A stretch of 64,000 nt of DNA from Cladochytrium replicatum (GCA_025526935.1 JAHLKD010000058.1:280329-344328); one strand, 5' to 3'. Counted from the stretch's first letter, positions 11,065 through 22,595 are shown. Program-made: numbers and translations. Notes: generated by a model not told the origin, from the sequence alone.

Positions 11065-11490
11065 TATTGTTCTTTCTGTCCACGCGGACACTTTCCAAGA
11101 AGACGCAATATAAGTTTTGTATGTATCAAACAATTTTGCATCACAACAGACATTGAGGCATGTATTTTCTGTCCCGGACACTTTCTCAACTCATTGACGT
11201 ACTTCAGTTATCTCTACCCAATACAACTAACCTCTCTATCAATGTTACTAGCAATAAGATTCTGTCCACCAGGACACTTTCTTAACTCATTGACGGTACT
11301 TGAGTGATCTCTATCAAGTACAGCTAACCTCTCTATCAATGTTACTAGCAATACGATTCTGTCCACCCGGACACTTTCTCAACTCATTGACGGTACTTCA
11401 GTGATCTCTATCAAGTACAGCTAACCTCTCTATCAATTTTACTAGCAATAAGATTCTGTCCACCCGGACAGAATCCTCTCTATCAATGTT
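11065..11490 (+). repeat. 97-bp minisatellite units in hAT copy 1
   Basis: About four head-to-tail units, some partial. Each unit contains ATTCTGTCCACCCGGACAC, TTTCTCAACTCATTGACGG, TACTTCAGTGATCTCTA and ATCAATGTTACTAGCAATA. The same unit forms much longer arrays in hAT copy 2. The array ends at 11454-11476 with a short palindrome (GATTCTGTCC ... GGACAGAATC) that is shared with copy 2. Confidence 0.85.
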
Positions 11491-11636
11491 ACTAGCCAGT
11501 TTCTTCCCTAGCTTATTTTTATTTTCAGATCGGGTAGAAACGATAGTGTCAGGGAAGTATTATAGCATACATTCCTGTAACATTCCGGCTAAGAACACCG
11601 GGCCAGTATCTTCCCACGACAAACAGTACAAACACC

Positions 11637-13320
11637 ATGCCTCGAACTACAAAGAAGCGAGCGTTAAAACAATCCAGACCATCATCTGAAAGAGAATCAA
11701 GTGCAGAACCTGTGACTGCACCTGAAACATCTCTGGCATCGGGTTCTGAAGTGGAAGAAGCAGAAGTTGGCCTTGATGTCAAATTGACAGATGTCAAATC
11801 GACAGCTCCTTCAAAGAAACCGGCGCGACGTGGTACTAAGGGGGATGCTGACTATTTGCTCATCGACGGACTCTGTCCTGCTTCAGACATACGACTTTGG
11901 TATCGAAAATTCAAAGCAAGCGGCCACAGCTAACGACTCGGAGGACTTCATCAGCAACTGTCAAACAAATCGTGATGAATGCGGCCCAAGATTTGTTCTT
12001 CAAGGGTTGATCGACCGACTTAACTCTGACAGCAAGCTAGTTCGTCAAGCCCTGAACGAAATTCACGATGAATGCAGTGGACGAACGGAGTTCATAACAG
12101 CAGCAAACGCCTATCGTATGGAGTGCTTGAAAAGCTCGTCCTTTCAGAAGGAAACAACATTTCTGGACTTTTACAGGCGGCAGGGACACAAGTACGGCAT
12201 TTACAGAGGAATGCCTGTCACTGCAAAGGTTGACGAGTTCCAAGCGACCATCAAACGAGCAGATGAGGACCGTGAAAGGACAAAACAGGTCCTCAAACAG
12301 TCAGAACAACTGTTGAACATGACAAAGGATCTTGAAGAGACTGCAATGAGCGAGAGAAGGACCCGCATCACAGCAGAAGTGCGAGAGAAGGCTCTCATTG
12401 ATGAATTGGGCAGGGCGGGTGCATTGATTCAGCACGGCGAGCACGAAGAGCTAGCAAGATTCAGGGAGATCACCGCTGCAATGGAAAGGGAGAAGCAGGC
12501 AACTTCCCAGGAGATTTCACAATGGAAATCACGTGTGACCGCCCTGGAGGGAGAGCTTGCTGCTCTGAAACGACAGGCTGGTCATTCAGAAGCTGCAGCA
12601 CCTGCGGCGCCAACATCAACAGGCGGCCTAATAAGCATATTGTCGGCTATCAAGGGGATTGGTAGAATTCCGAAGGTACATCGAACCAGTTCTCCAACGA
12701 GTTCCCTTGCATTGCTTAGCCTGCAGCAGCACCGTCGTACGGCTATCCTTTTGGTGAAAGAGGTCATCCAGGGTATCTGCTTCCAGATGCATAAGATCAA
12801 TGAGGTTATTTATGACCTTAAATTGCCGTCTCTTCCACCATCAATCAAGTACGTCAACGTAAACTACGAAGTCCTCTCCCGAAATGAGTTTTTACGGCCC
12901 ATATTTGTTGAATCAGACGACCGCTCAAGCCGAATATCAACTTCAAGTAGCAGTGCTCCGAGCAGCCTTACTCTTCTTAGGGTGCACATTTTGCTCGGAA
13001 ACTGGATACGGCACAATAATTCGCTAAGTACGTCTGCCACTATCTATCGCATGTTCAGGGCATTAGTGGATGCATATCCTTCTGAGTGGCTAAGGTTCTG
13101 GACGGCATACATCGGGCATCTTTCGTCCATAACGCTCCCTGAGGTGGATTGGAAACCTTGGAAGACAGGTTTAGCCAAGGATTTCATGCTTTCAAATGAC
13201 GACATTGATCAGTTCATCAGGACTTGGTTGGCGAAGGACGTAACCAGCGGTGGATGGGACTCTGACGATATGAACCAGATACAGAAGCTGATTTGGGCTG
13301 TTCCACCTATCAACTTGTGA
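11637..13320 (+). pseudogene. hAT-borne second ORF, copy 1, frameshifted
   Basis: Near-identical to the intact 560-aa ORF of copy 2. The start MPRTTKKRALKQ is conserved, but an extra A at about 11932 (AGCTAACGAC where copy 2 has AGCTACGAC) makes an immediate TAA stop after KASGHS. The remainder continues open in the +1-shifted frame to the conserved end WAVPPINL at 13320. Other differences between the two copies are scattered substitutions, including a small change near codons 40-50. So this copy could make only about 98 residues or an N-terminally different product. Confidence 0.85.
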
Positions 13321-13630
13321 TTGCTCAGTGGAGTTTTGTTTCTTTTTACGATAGTGTTTCTAAAATACACACTGTCCACACAGACACAAAGTGTTCATGT
13401 AAATATCCGTGGTCTAACTCAAAATTCGATCAATCCTCTCCTGGGCAGCAAAAACCGGGAGGGTCAGGGTCGGGTACGGGTTTCAACCACTTCGGGTCCG
13501 GGTATTCCCTTTGTACCCGTCAGTGACCCGGCGGGTCCCCAGACAAACACGACCCGACCCAAAGGGTTTGGTGCGGGTCGCCACTGAAACCCGGACCCGA
13601 CCGGACCCGCCGAACCTTAGTACTAATCAC

Positions 13631-14033
13631 AAGGGTCTGGGAGCATAACCGTCGAGCTGGACGCTTACAGTGATGGGCGCTGGATTCTTCCAAACGTTCG
13701 GCATTTCAGAGTCAGGGCACTTGGGATTCCACCTCGATCAAATATCACTGAATGGCCTCCGTTTTCAAAGGGAGCCACGCCAAAGAAAACGCGAAATTCA
13801 CAGTCCATCACCCTCAGCTACTTTTAGCTCTCCCAGACAGCAACGCAAGAATGCCCGACAAACAGTCGTTCTGTCGATGGAAAATTCATAAGGAGAAGAA
13901 GCTTTCCCATCACCTCCGCAACTATCCTCTGATTCGGAGGATTCCGACTATGAGAATTTTGACTCAATGAATGTGAATCTTTGTTCCTCAGAATTGCCAT
14001 AACAATTTTATTAGAAACACAAAGTAGCGGTAC
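13631..14033. other. Intergenic between hAT copy 1 and the Rieske reductase 3' end
   Basis: About 400 bp. Short open stretches are present on the plus strand, but none looks like a known protein. It probably holds the 3' untranslated region of the minus-strand Rieske/AIFM3-like gene. Confidence 0.5.
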
Positions 14034-16245
14034 TCAAGCCAACGAGATAGACAACACGTCCTTCCCAGCTGCAAATTCTGATGCAGGCGGAAAACGCTTC
14101 AAACGAAGCAACTCGGCGCTGTGTGCTGCGGCAGGATCACGTCCCAAAGTTGCAACTGCAAGCACTTCTCCCTTGTGCACGAAGAATGCAACGAAGCCCA
14201 GGTTCTCAAGCTCAGTGGAGCCCTAAGCACAAAGCAGTGCATACACAATGAGATATCATGGTTGGAAAAATGTCACATTATCACATACCTGCACAATCAC
14301 GTCATCAAAGGTGTGCGCATGACCAGCATATCGCACAGACTTTCCAAAAAAGCCTGTCCAAAAGAACGGAACAGCAACAAATGGTTTGAGCGTCGCGGCT
14401 TTGTTTTTGGACAAAGCGGCAATGTTTTTGCCGACAAGGCGTCCTTGATTCTATTCGACGATTCAATGGGTGCCGCCTAAACAGACGATTTGGGAAGGAA
14501 ATATCATACCTGTGCAACATCCCAGTGTTCGATGCGCACCAAGTCGCCCGTGAGATGGTAAGGGTAGCGTGCAACGTCCCCTGAACGCAAATTTGCGTTA
14601 AACAAAGTGTTGGGTGTGTTGTCCAACAAGTCCTCATTCCGCACCTGCAACAAACACGCCATCCAATTCGGGAACTTTGAGGCTAGCTTCAACCGTGATG
14701 CCTCCATCACGGTCCAGAACAATGCCAGAGCTTTTGAGGAAGTCAGTCTTAGGGATGACACCAGCACCAAGAAGCACGACGTCAGCTGCGATGGTTTCGC
14801 CCGTCTTGAGAACAACTCCGCCAATACGGGAGGAATCCGACGTGGCAGGGATGAAGTGATCAACAACAGCCTCGAGCTTGAGTGTCACGCCGCTCGTCTC
14901 GAACAAGTTCTTGAATGCGTTCCCGAGCTTGGATCCCAAGACTCGCTCGAATGGCACCTTTCATTTCGAAGGAATTAGGATCCAGTAAACACCATGCCTC
15001 GATCTGAACCAACCTTTTCCATACCAATCACGGTTACATTGTTGGTCTTAGCCAGGACAGCGGCGGCTTCCATCCCAATGAAGCTGGAACCCACAATGAC
15101 CACATTCGGCTTCTCCCCAAACGCGGCCAGGCCAGCCTCAATTGCGTTTGCGTCCGTGGCGGAACGGAGGGTGTAAATGTTCTTTAGCTCCTTGCCCTGG
15201 ACCGGGATAGTTCGAGGCTGAACAAAGTAAATTAGCATACCTTATGAGGAGCTACAAATCACACTTACGTCCGCGCCGGTTGCGACGACAAGGAAATCAT
15301 AGTTAATTGAGGATCCATTGCTGAGAGTGACAGTTTTAGTCGCAGAAGCTACTTCAAGGGCTTCCGTGGAAAGGTGCACCTCCACATCCAACTGCGAAAA
15401 GTGGCTGGCGTCTCGGAGCTGAATTTTGGATGCATCCTTTGAACCAAGCAGCCAGCTCATTAGCGTTTGTAAGAGAATGCAAGAGATGACCTACAATTTT
15501 CAAACCCTTGGAGAGCTTCGGCCTGTCGATTGGGAGGTACGGCTCCCTGCTAACCAGCACAATTCGCCCCGTGAAGCCCTCTTGCCGAAGGCTTTCGACC
15601 GATACCAAGCCTGCCGCACCACCTCCAAGCACAACAGCAGTGGTATTATCAGCCCCGAGTTTCTTGACCCATGTGGGCGCTCGTCTAGCGGCTTTGATGT
15701 CTTCCTCCTTGGCCTTGACAAACACCTTATCGCCCTTGATCACGACTTCATACTTGGCGAGCGCGTCAAGAGTAGGTCCATCTTCGATATCGCCGGTTGT
15801 TACGTTCAGACACGCGCCATGCCACGGGCACACCTAAACAGTATCAATGACGTGCGATACTGAAGATCTATGAATGACTTACAACACGACCGTCTCCCGA
15901 GATCGCACCGGATTTAAGGGGTGCCTGGTGAGGTGCGGATAATTAGCATCGATCTTGTCGAATGTGAGAATCAGAGAGCAGAGAGCATTACTTTGTAGTG
16001 GGGACACACGTGCGAGGTTGCGTGGTAAGTCCCAGCGATCTTGGAGAGCAGAGCCTTTCCTTCTCCAACTGCAACTTCCTTCCTGAATTACAAACCATGA
16101 ATGAAAAGAAAAAGCTATCACTAATGTCTTCTTACATCTGCCCGTCCTGCAGATCTCCGACATTCCCGACTTCGACTTCGATCCACGTCATTTCGGGGTG
16201 TGCAGCTGCAGCTTCAGTCTTCCTGCGGCTCAATCCACCTCCCAT
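14034..16245 (-). CDS. Rieske [2Fe-2S] / pyridine nucleotide-disulphide oxidoreductase, AIFM3-like, 10 exons
   Basis: Ten exons splice in phase: 16245-16136, 16082-15992, 15924-15883, 15833-15495, 15436-15269, 15217-15014, 14957-14645, 14580-14510, 14450-14289, 14222-14034; 562 aa. The start MGGGLSRRK was chosen because Gly2 and Ser6 form an N-myristoylation signal, as in AIFM3. An N-terminal Rieske domain has CPHYK (with SHV before it) and CPWHG, supplying C-x-H and C-x2-H ligands. Next come the first FAD Rossmann motif (VVLGGGAAGL), the NAD motif (VVIVGSSFIGMEAA), an ATG-type VVATGAD, the FAD motif ELDGVFVAGDVA, and the AIFM3-type C-terminus FWTGFFGKSVRYAGH. Predicted to pass electrons from NAD(P)H through FAD; the physiological acceptor is unknown. 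Confidence 0.9.
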
Positions 16246-17216
16246 AGAGCAATCGCAAGCCACAAATGCACCACCACTGTCAAGTTTTTTTATGAAAGCA
16301 CGTTGCTGTTTTTCATCGGGTGTGTGCCAAACCGGTTTCAAATATGCTGCTAAACGGAGTAAACTTCCTGGTGACCAGTTTTACTGCCGACAGTTCATCA
16401 TATTCGCATGCTTATCGTCGCTTCACCCTTTGTTAAGCTGATCGTAGAGCCCAAGGTCGAACGAGCCACTAAAATCTTTAGCGAGTTGATGTGCGTCCTT
16501 TGGACGCTGCATGACAAAGGCTGCCACATGTTAAAAACGAATCGGCAAGCTCTTCTTGATATTTGCCCTGCTGCGGAGCACTTTGATGACCAGGACAGGG
16601 AAAAAGTTTGTTGTCACAATGCCAGCGCAAAGAAAAGTGTTGCGAGGTTTGCGAATGGTAAAATACGTGGCTTCTTGCGTTCTCCTGTTGGTTTCCTAGA
16701 AAGATCGTTAAGGTTTGTCTGTGTTAGGTTTTGACTGTCGGGGCCACCCTCCGTCCCCTGAAGATATTTTAACCTCAAAGAAAGATGTATTGCTTACACA
16801 GTAACTTAGTAAATCAACCGTTTGATCGCTGGGAGCATGAGAACCTTCTCCAGCTTCTAGGGATTACCAGACCACTCAATAGAAAGTCTTGATTTGTTGG
16901 GTGCACTTGAATCACTTAGCCAAAACACATGTGATAAAGCACTGGCTTTCTTGCTCTTAAGCAGTGGGGCTGATGGTGGTACGTGTCGTGAGTCTGCCGC
17001 CACGTTCATTGAACCACTCCTGGTGAAGATCGAATCTCTCAAACTTATGGGGATCGGGTGAATGTTGCAGATTTTGCGGAGTGTTGTATCATTTTGTTCT
17101 GTTAATAGAATTATTGTGCGAGTTAACCTTGATTCTATTCAAATCAGTGCGAGGTGACAGATTCGCTGGGATAGATTCCCATCGTCGTCGTGCCATGGAC
17201 AAGAAACATCAACTCT
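16246..17216. other. Region without an assigned gene; possible unrecognised plus-strand exons
   Basis: Plus-strand open segments lie at 16408-16734 (contains SPFVKLIVEPKVERATKIF and an H/C-rich middle) and about 16888-17058 (LDLLGALESLSQNTCDKAL...). They read protein-like but contain no motif I recognise, and no consistent splice pair joining them was found. Could be a small divergent gene, exons of a decayed gene, or chance. Confidence 0.3.
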
Positions 17217-18103
17217 TCAATCTCCAATCATGCTCTGCTCCTCCCGATCCCTCTGTTCCATCCAAGCAACATACGCCTGCACCACAAGCCTATCAAACTC
17301 GCCCCGTATTACGTCAACCTCGTCCATCCCCGTCGAAACAACCTGCACGGACCCCAACGATGTCCCGCCTTTGCAGAAACACGATACTCAGTCGAGCAAT
17401 CTTAAGCTCTTGAACGGCTTACCCAGCTTCAGCTTTGTCTGGTCTCGCTGCGTGTTGCCCTCGCCAGTCAGTCGATGCGCAAATATCAGAACCTGCGGGT
17501 CTTTGAGGAACTTGAACATTCCGTGCCTGTAATTTCATGGAGATCAGCGTGTCGGTCTGGATGTGATTTTGCGAAGGGTGCTACCAGAGCTCAAGTTCTT
17601 TTTCTTGCTTCCCGTCGGAGGGGGTGACGATCAGCAGCGCGTGCGCAGAAGAAGCGACCGCTGGCCATGATGGGTAGAATCTGTTTGGTGATGCGACATC
17701 ATCATGAGCGAATCGGAGATGGGGCTTGATAAAGTACCTTGGATCACCACCGCAGTCCCAGAGCTCCACTACCATTCATGATCGCGGCGATAAGCATTTT
17801 AGGCAAAGTGCGACTCCGGAGACAAAATACCGGACACCACAACCTCCTTGCTGCGGTAGCTCGGTCGCTTTGAGTCAATCGATACTTTTCGATCAAACTC
17901 GAGAATTCTGCAGGCATTAGATCAAAAGAATTCGCGAAACGCTTGGACTTGATTTACCGAACTCCTTGGGTTGGATGGTATTCCGTCGAGTTCAGCGAGT
18001 CGCTAAGTTCCGCGATACAATTCGCGACAGCCGATTTTCCTGTACGCTGTGGTCCCACTACAAAGATGGTCAGTTTGGTAGTTGGTGCGAGAGTCGCCGC
18101 CAT
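17217..18103 (-). CDS. IFT22: Intraflagellar transport protein IFT22 (RABL5-like GTPase), 6 exons
   Basis: IFT22 is a small-GTPase-like subunit of the IFT-B train that moves cargo along the flagellar axoneme. Exons 18103-17958, 17907-17831, 17768-17738, 17680-17585, 17526-17423 and 17368-17217 splice in phase to 201 aa. Visible: P-loop FVVGPQRTGKSAVAN, the IFT22 signature STEYHPTQGVRILEFD, switch-like VELWDCGGDPRFYPSWPA, ALLIVTPSD, LIFAHR for the base-recognition region, and a C-terminal EFDRLVVQAY ... RDREEQSM matching the family tail. The usual C-terminal prenylation Cys of Rabs is absent, as in this family. Its presence implies a flagellated stage. Confidence 0.92.
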
Positions 18104-18533
18104 GATCTGCAACGCGTTTTGTAAACATTCCACGAACTTTTATTACATTTTGCGCAAAAACTTTTCAGAGCATTAGCAAAAACGCCTTTTGCTTTTGATC
18201 GTGCTCAAAGAGGTCGTGGAAGGAGCATGTGCGTGTTAAGTATACAAACGCTCCCCCATCATTTATATTCTTTGAGGTGTAAAGGAAAAGTGAAAAGGAT
18301 GGGGATGTGGGTGTGTTTTTCTAGTGCCGGAATTTGAATGTCTGGAAAGCTTACACCGCACCGACAAAAAATCGTGTCCCCCCGCGCGATCAAATATAAA
18401 AGGCTAAAAGGCGGACCCAGGGATGGAAGAAATAGTTGATCCCGGAAAAAGGACATCGTCCAGTCGAGACTGGCGCGCGTGCAAGGAAAAAATTGCGCGA
18501 GTCTGTTTGGTGAAGAAGAGTATTCGGATTCGT
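18104..18533. other. Intergenic between IFT22 start and PP1 end
   Basis: About 430 bp on the upstream side of IFT22, also holding the PP1 3' untranslated region. No gene or repeat was recognised. Confidence 0.5.
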
Positions 18534-19880
18534 TTATGCACCTTGCCGGGGTGGAGTTTGGGGCTTTCGCTTGAAAGATTTTTGCTTCTTCTCGGCCGGC
18601 TTGATGATCTAAAAGCATTAAGAGCTTAATACTCTAACTATGCTACACAGGATTGAAATGACGTACCTGGAACGAGCACATCAAGGACTCGTCAACGCTC
18701 ATCACCCCGCCAGCATTGTCGAACTCGCCAACGTAATTCGGAGCTGAGAACAAGGTCACGAGTTGTCGCTGTGCAAAGAATTCGTAGCCGTCCTCAACAA
18801 CCTGATGGGCTCTGCAAATCAGGTCGAGATCGTGTTTCTGCAGGAATCGTGTGACCACGTCACGGCCGAACGTGTATGAAATTCCACGGTCGTTTTCGCT
18901 CCACCCAGTGATGTCAACGTCAGGATCGGCCCACAAAAGATCGCAAAGAAGACCTTAAATTTGCCAATTTTCAACAGCATGTAATTTTATCTTTCGCTGA
19001 TGCGCACCTGTATCAGGGATGTCTGTGGGTCTTACGACACGTCGAATCTGTTCAAAGCTGACGAGCTCCGGAGACAATCCACCGTGCATGCAGAAAATCT
19101 TTTCGTCAACGATAGCAGCAATTGGGAGGCAGTTGAAGCAGTCGGTGAAGGTTTTCCACAGTTTGATGTTATATCTGCGCTTGCCTATAGCCCCATTAGC
19201 ACTGGTAAAATACATGTGCTTCCCATAAAAACGAACACTCATCGTAAAACCCATAGATTCTGTTAATGCTTGCGGCTTCGTGGTTTCCTCGGAGAATGAA
19301 AAAGTTTTCGGGGTACTTTATTTTGAAGGCCAACATAAGGGAGATTACTTCGAGGGAGTGCTTTCCACGGTCAACGTAGTCGCCCAGGAAAAGGTAGTTT
19401 GCTTCAGGAGGCATTCCACCGTATTCGAAGAGCCGGAGAAGGTCGCTGAACTGGCCGTGAATATCGCCTTTAACAAGAACCCGTTAAGGATCGGTTTGAT
19501 CGATGCGTCTGCGAGGAGATTCAGCGACGATGTTACTCCTGTGACGAAAGAGTCACATCGTCGCTTATCGTCTCTTCAGAGCCACCACAAGTATTGGATT
19601 TCGGGCCTCACCACATATTTTGAGGGGAGCTTCTACTTCAAGCAGCACTGGCTGGTTAAGAAAAATTTCGCGAGCAGTACGGCAAAGGTAGACAATCTCG
19701 CGTTCTTCTAGCTGGACCTGGTGGTTCTGCTGGGACTTTTTGCGTCCAGCTACGCAAGGGTGGCACCGGGTAGTGTCAGAGTGAGAATTGAAGCAGGCAC
19801 TTTAAGGGCCTTCATGAAGTATTACCAGCCAGCAGTCTTGCGATAATGGAGTCAAGGTCGACAGGCGGTTCGGCAGCCAT
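18534..19880 (-). CDS. GLC7: Serine/threonine protein phosphatase PP1 catalytic subunit, 6 exons
   Basis: PP1 removes phosphate from Ser/Thr in many regulatory proteins, directed by targeting subunits. Exons 19880-19826, 19749-19612, 19467-19237, 19184-19008, 18953-18667 and 18608-18534 give 320 aa. Metal-binding and catalytic motifs are all present: [40 protein letters not shown], and [14 protein letters not shown]. The sequence [20 protein letters not shown] and the C-terminal TPPRQG identify PP1 rather than PP2A (TPPR is the inhibitory CDK phosphorylation site). Intact. Confidence 0.96.
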
Positions 19881-20387
19881 TGCTACTTAAGGACAGGGAC
19901 AGGGACACGAGGAGCCGAGCCGAGCAGGGGAATGGAAATGGAAATGGAAATGGGGGGTGATCGGACACGTGAGACGAGATAGTGTTGCCTTATATAGAAT
20001 ACACGTGAAATGGATCACGGGACGTGCAGGTCTTCAAGAAAATGCCTATTATTAAACTACTGAGCCCGCTATCAACGAAATAGAATGGCTCTCTACTCAA
20101 GTATCTTGAGCTGATCAACCACTCAGCGACTGTTACTTGCTGGATCCTACTCAGCGACTGATGCTTGCTGGATCCTACTCAGCGACTGTTGCTTTCTGGA
20201 CCCTACTCTGCGACTGTTGCTTGCTGGGTCCTACTCTTCAACTGATGCTTGCTGGATCCCACTCAGCGACTGTTGCTTTCTGTACCCTTACCCAGCCTTG
20301 CCGTTTCTCACGCTCTCTTCCACAAATTTGCCATTTAAATTTGCTACTCATTCCAAAATCCCTTGAGGGATCTCCAAACTCAATTCA
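19881..20387. other. Divergent intergenic, PP1 / ketosphinganine reductase
   Basis: About 500 bp shared upstream of both genes. It contains simple runs near 19895-19955 (GGGACA and GGAAAT repeats) and a degenerate 28-bp tandem repeat at 20117-20290, annotated separately. Confidence 0.6.
20117..20290. repeat. 28-bp tandem repeat, about six units
   Basis: Six imperfect copies of a 28-bp unit of the form CTACTCAGCGACTG-W-TGCTTGCTGGATC. Units differ by single substitutions (GGATC/GGACC/GGGTC, CAGCG/CTGCG/CTTCA). The period is not a multiple of three. It lies about 100 bp upstream of the 3-ketosphinganine reductase start. Confidence 0.85.
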
Positions 20388-21647
20388 ATGGACTTTGCGT
20401 CGCTCTTCAGAGACCACTACCGCGAGCTCATCGTCGTGCTCGCAGGCCTGGGCATCGGTATCCCCATCGCCTCTCTCCTGCTCTTCCTCGCAACCTGGTA
20501 CTCCTCAACAGTCTTCTCTCCCGCAGCTCTCCGCAAGGCCGTAGCCGGCAAACGTGTCCTCATCGTCGGGGGCTCGAAAGGTCTCGGTCGCGCCTACGCC
20601 ATTCTTTGCGCGAAAGCCGGCGCGCATGTCACCATCGTCGCTCGTGGCGAGGAATCGCTCCGTGCAGCGGCAGACGAGATAAAGTCGCACTTGGGTGACG
20701 CGGGGGGTTCGGTGAAATGGGTCTCATGCGATGCGACGGATTATCGCTCCGTTCAACGTGCTGTGAAGACCATTACCGGTTCTGACCGTATTGCTCCCAA
20801 CTGGGTGTTCTGCGTAGCAGGGACCGCGGTGCCGGATTTCGTGGCCAACCAGACTGGAAAAGGGCTGTACGAGCGTCATTTCAAGATGAACGTGCTGACT
20901 TCGACCAACTTTGTGGACGCGCTGGTCGAGTTCGCGGCGGAATCGGGACGTGCAGGGCATCCAGTCGGCTCGGAAGTGTCGGAGGATGGAAAAGATACCA
21001 TAATTGGATTGAAGCCTGAGGCGCTTCCTTTCTTGCCCCAAAAGTTTATCTTTGCCGGGTCAGGAGTTGGGCTCTGCTCATTTGCAGGGTACACACACTA
21101 CGGAATGAGGTCAGTCTTGGGAAAAGCAAAGTTTACTCAGATTTCTTTTCTGACCATTCATGTTTGTCAGTAAATTTGCGCTTCGAGGATACACCGATGC
21201 CTTGCGTCACGAGTTGTTGCCTTTAAAGATCGGGGTCCACCACGTTGTTCCGCAGAACATTGACACCGAGAGCTTTGCCATTGAGAACTTGACTAAGCCA
21301 GCGGTTACCGCCAAGATCGAAGGGAAGGGGCTGATCATGACGCCAGATCAGATTGCAAAGGGATCCATTACCCCCATCCTGAAAGGCACATACATGTTCT
21401 CAACGGACGCTCTTTTGGAACTTGCACGGGTGTCGATTGCGGGACCAACCGACAGACCGATGCCGATTCTCGAGGTAATAATCACGCATGTTGTTCTATG
21501 AATGCATCCTGATCATCGTTGAATCAGACGCTTGCGGGACCACTTGTCGTCTTCATTTCGGTTGTGTACTCTGCTATGAACGATATGGACATTCTTGGCT
21601 TCTACAAGTCATTCCTGAAGAGCCTGAAGATCAAAAAAAGAGAATGA
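20388..21647 (+). CDS. TSC10: 3-ketodihydrosphingosine reductase, 3 exons
   Basis: This NADPH-dependent short-chain dehydrogenase reduces 3-ketosphinganine to sphinganine in the ER, the second step of sphingolipid synthesis. Exons 20388-21109, 21171-21474 and 21528-21647 give 381 aa. An N-terminal membrane segment (LIVVLAGLGIGIPIASLLLF) precedes the Rossmann motif VLIVGGSKGLGRA. The catalytic region is FAGSGVGLCSFAGYTHYGMSKFALRG, with Tyr-x3-Lys split by intron 1 (YGMSK). A second hydrophobic stretch near the C-terminus (PLVVFISVVYSAM) is as in KDSR/Tsc10, and it ends with a basic ER-type tail (LKIKKRE). Intact. Confidence 0.93.
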
Positions 21648-21841
21648 AGAAGGTATGCGCTCGGCGAAAAAAGCGGCTTACGAAGAGTTAACCGAACAAA
21701 ACTAGCTTCGACAAAGAAACAGATTGAGGAACACCATCAATGGCCATTGTTCTCAATCCTAAATGTCATTTAAATAAATGGTCATCATTGACCGCAATCG
21801 TCGTCCGCACTCCCCCAGAATGTGTACATCCAGCAATATTG

Positions 21842-22357
21842 TTACACATCGATGGTCATCTCCGAAACCGCCCAGTCCTCATAACTTCCGTCGGGCAAGT
21901 ATCTCCGAACCATTAAGGGAATCCTCTTCTCTCGCAGCTCCATCATTGCGATTACCAATGGGTCCGACTCGCCCTGAAGATCCACCATCGGTTGAGCGTT
22001 CATCGAGAGTTGTAGTGCCCTTGTACCCAGCAGCCTCGCCTTTTCGTACTTTGTCATGTATGGGGTTGTCATTCTTTGGTCTTTCGGAATGGCTTTTGAA
22101 GAGGGCGGACCACCAATGCCGCCGCTTGCAGCACCGTTCATACTGTCCACTTTCATCTATTATGAACTGACGTGTAAGCAAATTCGACTAGTTTCACGCA
22201 GTTGCAAGACCTGGTCCGCGTTTGGAATGATGTCGACACCGTCCTCTCCGCCCTGGTACTCCTCCTCCTCGTCCATCAGCATCTCCGGCTCGTCGATCGG
22301 CTCATCGTACGGCTCATCGTACCCCCCGTCGCTGCCAGCATCGTCCACGTCCGACAT
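21842..22357 (-). CDS. RPO26: RNA polymerase subunit RPABC2 (Rpb6), 2 exons
   Basis: Rpb6 is a small subunit shared by RNA polymerases I, II and III that stabilises the core and clamp. Exons 22357-22211 and 22156-21842 give 153 aa. The N-terminal third is the acidic, disordered tail ([17 protein letters not shown]). The conserved domain starts [20 protein letters not shown] and continues with [20 protein letters not shown] and DGSYEDW, typical of eukaryotic Rpb6. The second exon was opened at ATAG/ATG in phase 0; a small shift of the junction is possible. Divergent from the SIP5-like gene with 238 bp between starts. Confidence 0.92.
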
Positions 22358-22595
22358 TTTGTATCTGGTGTGGCTGTTCAGCAACCGCACACCGCACCCA
22401 CATTCACTTATCAGCAGCATTTTAATCACAGCGAAATATCTGCCGGTTCGGAGATTGCTGGCGAAAGCATCGCATTAGAGTCACACTCGCTCACGGAGAT
22501 CGGCAGCTGCTCGGCGATCTTTGTCAGCCCTTTCCCGTTGTGATTGCGGGCGGCTCGGAAGGTGCGGATACTCACGGAACTATCTTGTCTCTGCC

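Larger units (their letters stand above)
10867..13619 (+). mobile_element. hAT element copy 1, internally deleted (2.75 kb)
   Basis: The ends match those of the complete hAT element at 51680-58986, in the opposite orientation. The left terminus reads GAAGGATCGGCGGGTTTTAG, and the right terminus, on the reverse strand, reads TAAGGTTCGGCGGGTCC. Both subterminal regions (10880-11040 and 13455-13615) hold many copies of a GGGTCSGG motif. Flanks are GTAATCAC (10859-10866) and GTACTAATCAC (13620-13630), an 8-bp duplication disturbed by 3 extra bases. Inside are about four 97-bp repeats and the second ORF, but no transposase, so the copy is non-autonomous. The first base of the left terminus differs from copy 2 (G for T). 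Confidence 0.9.
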
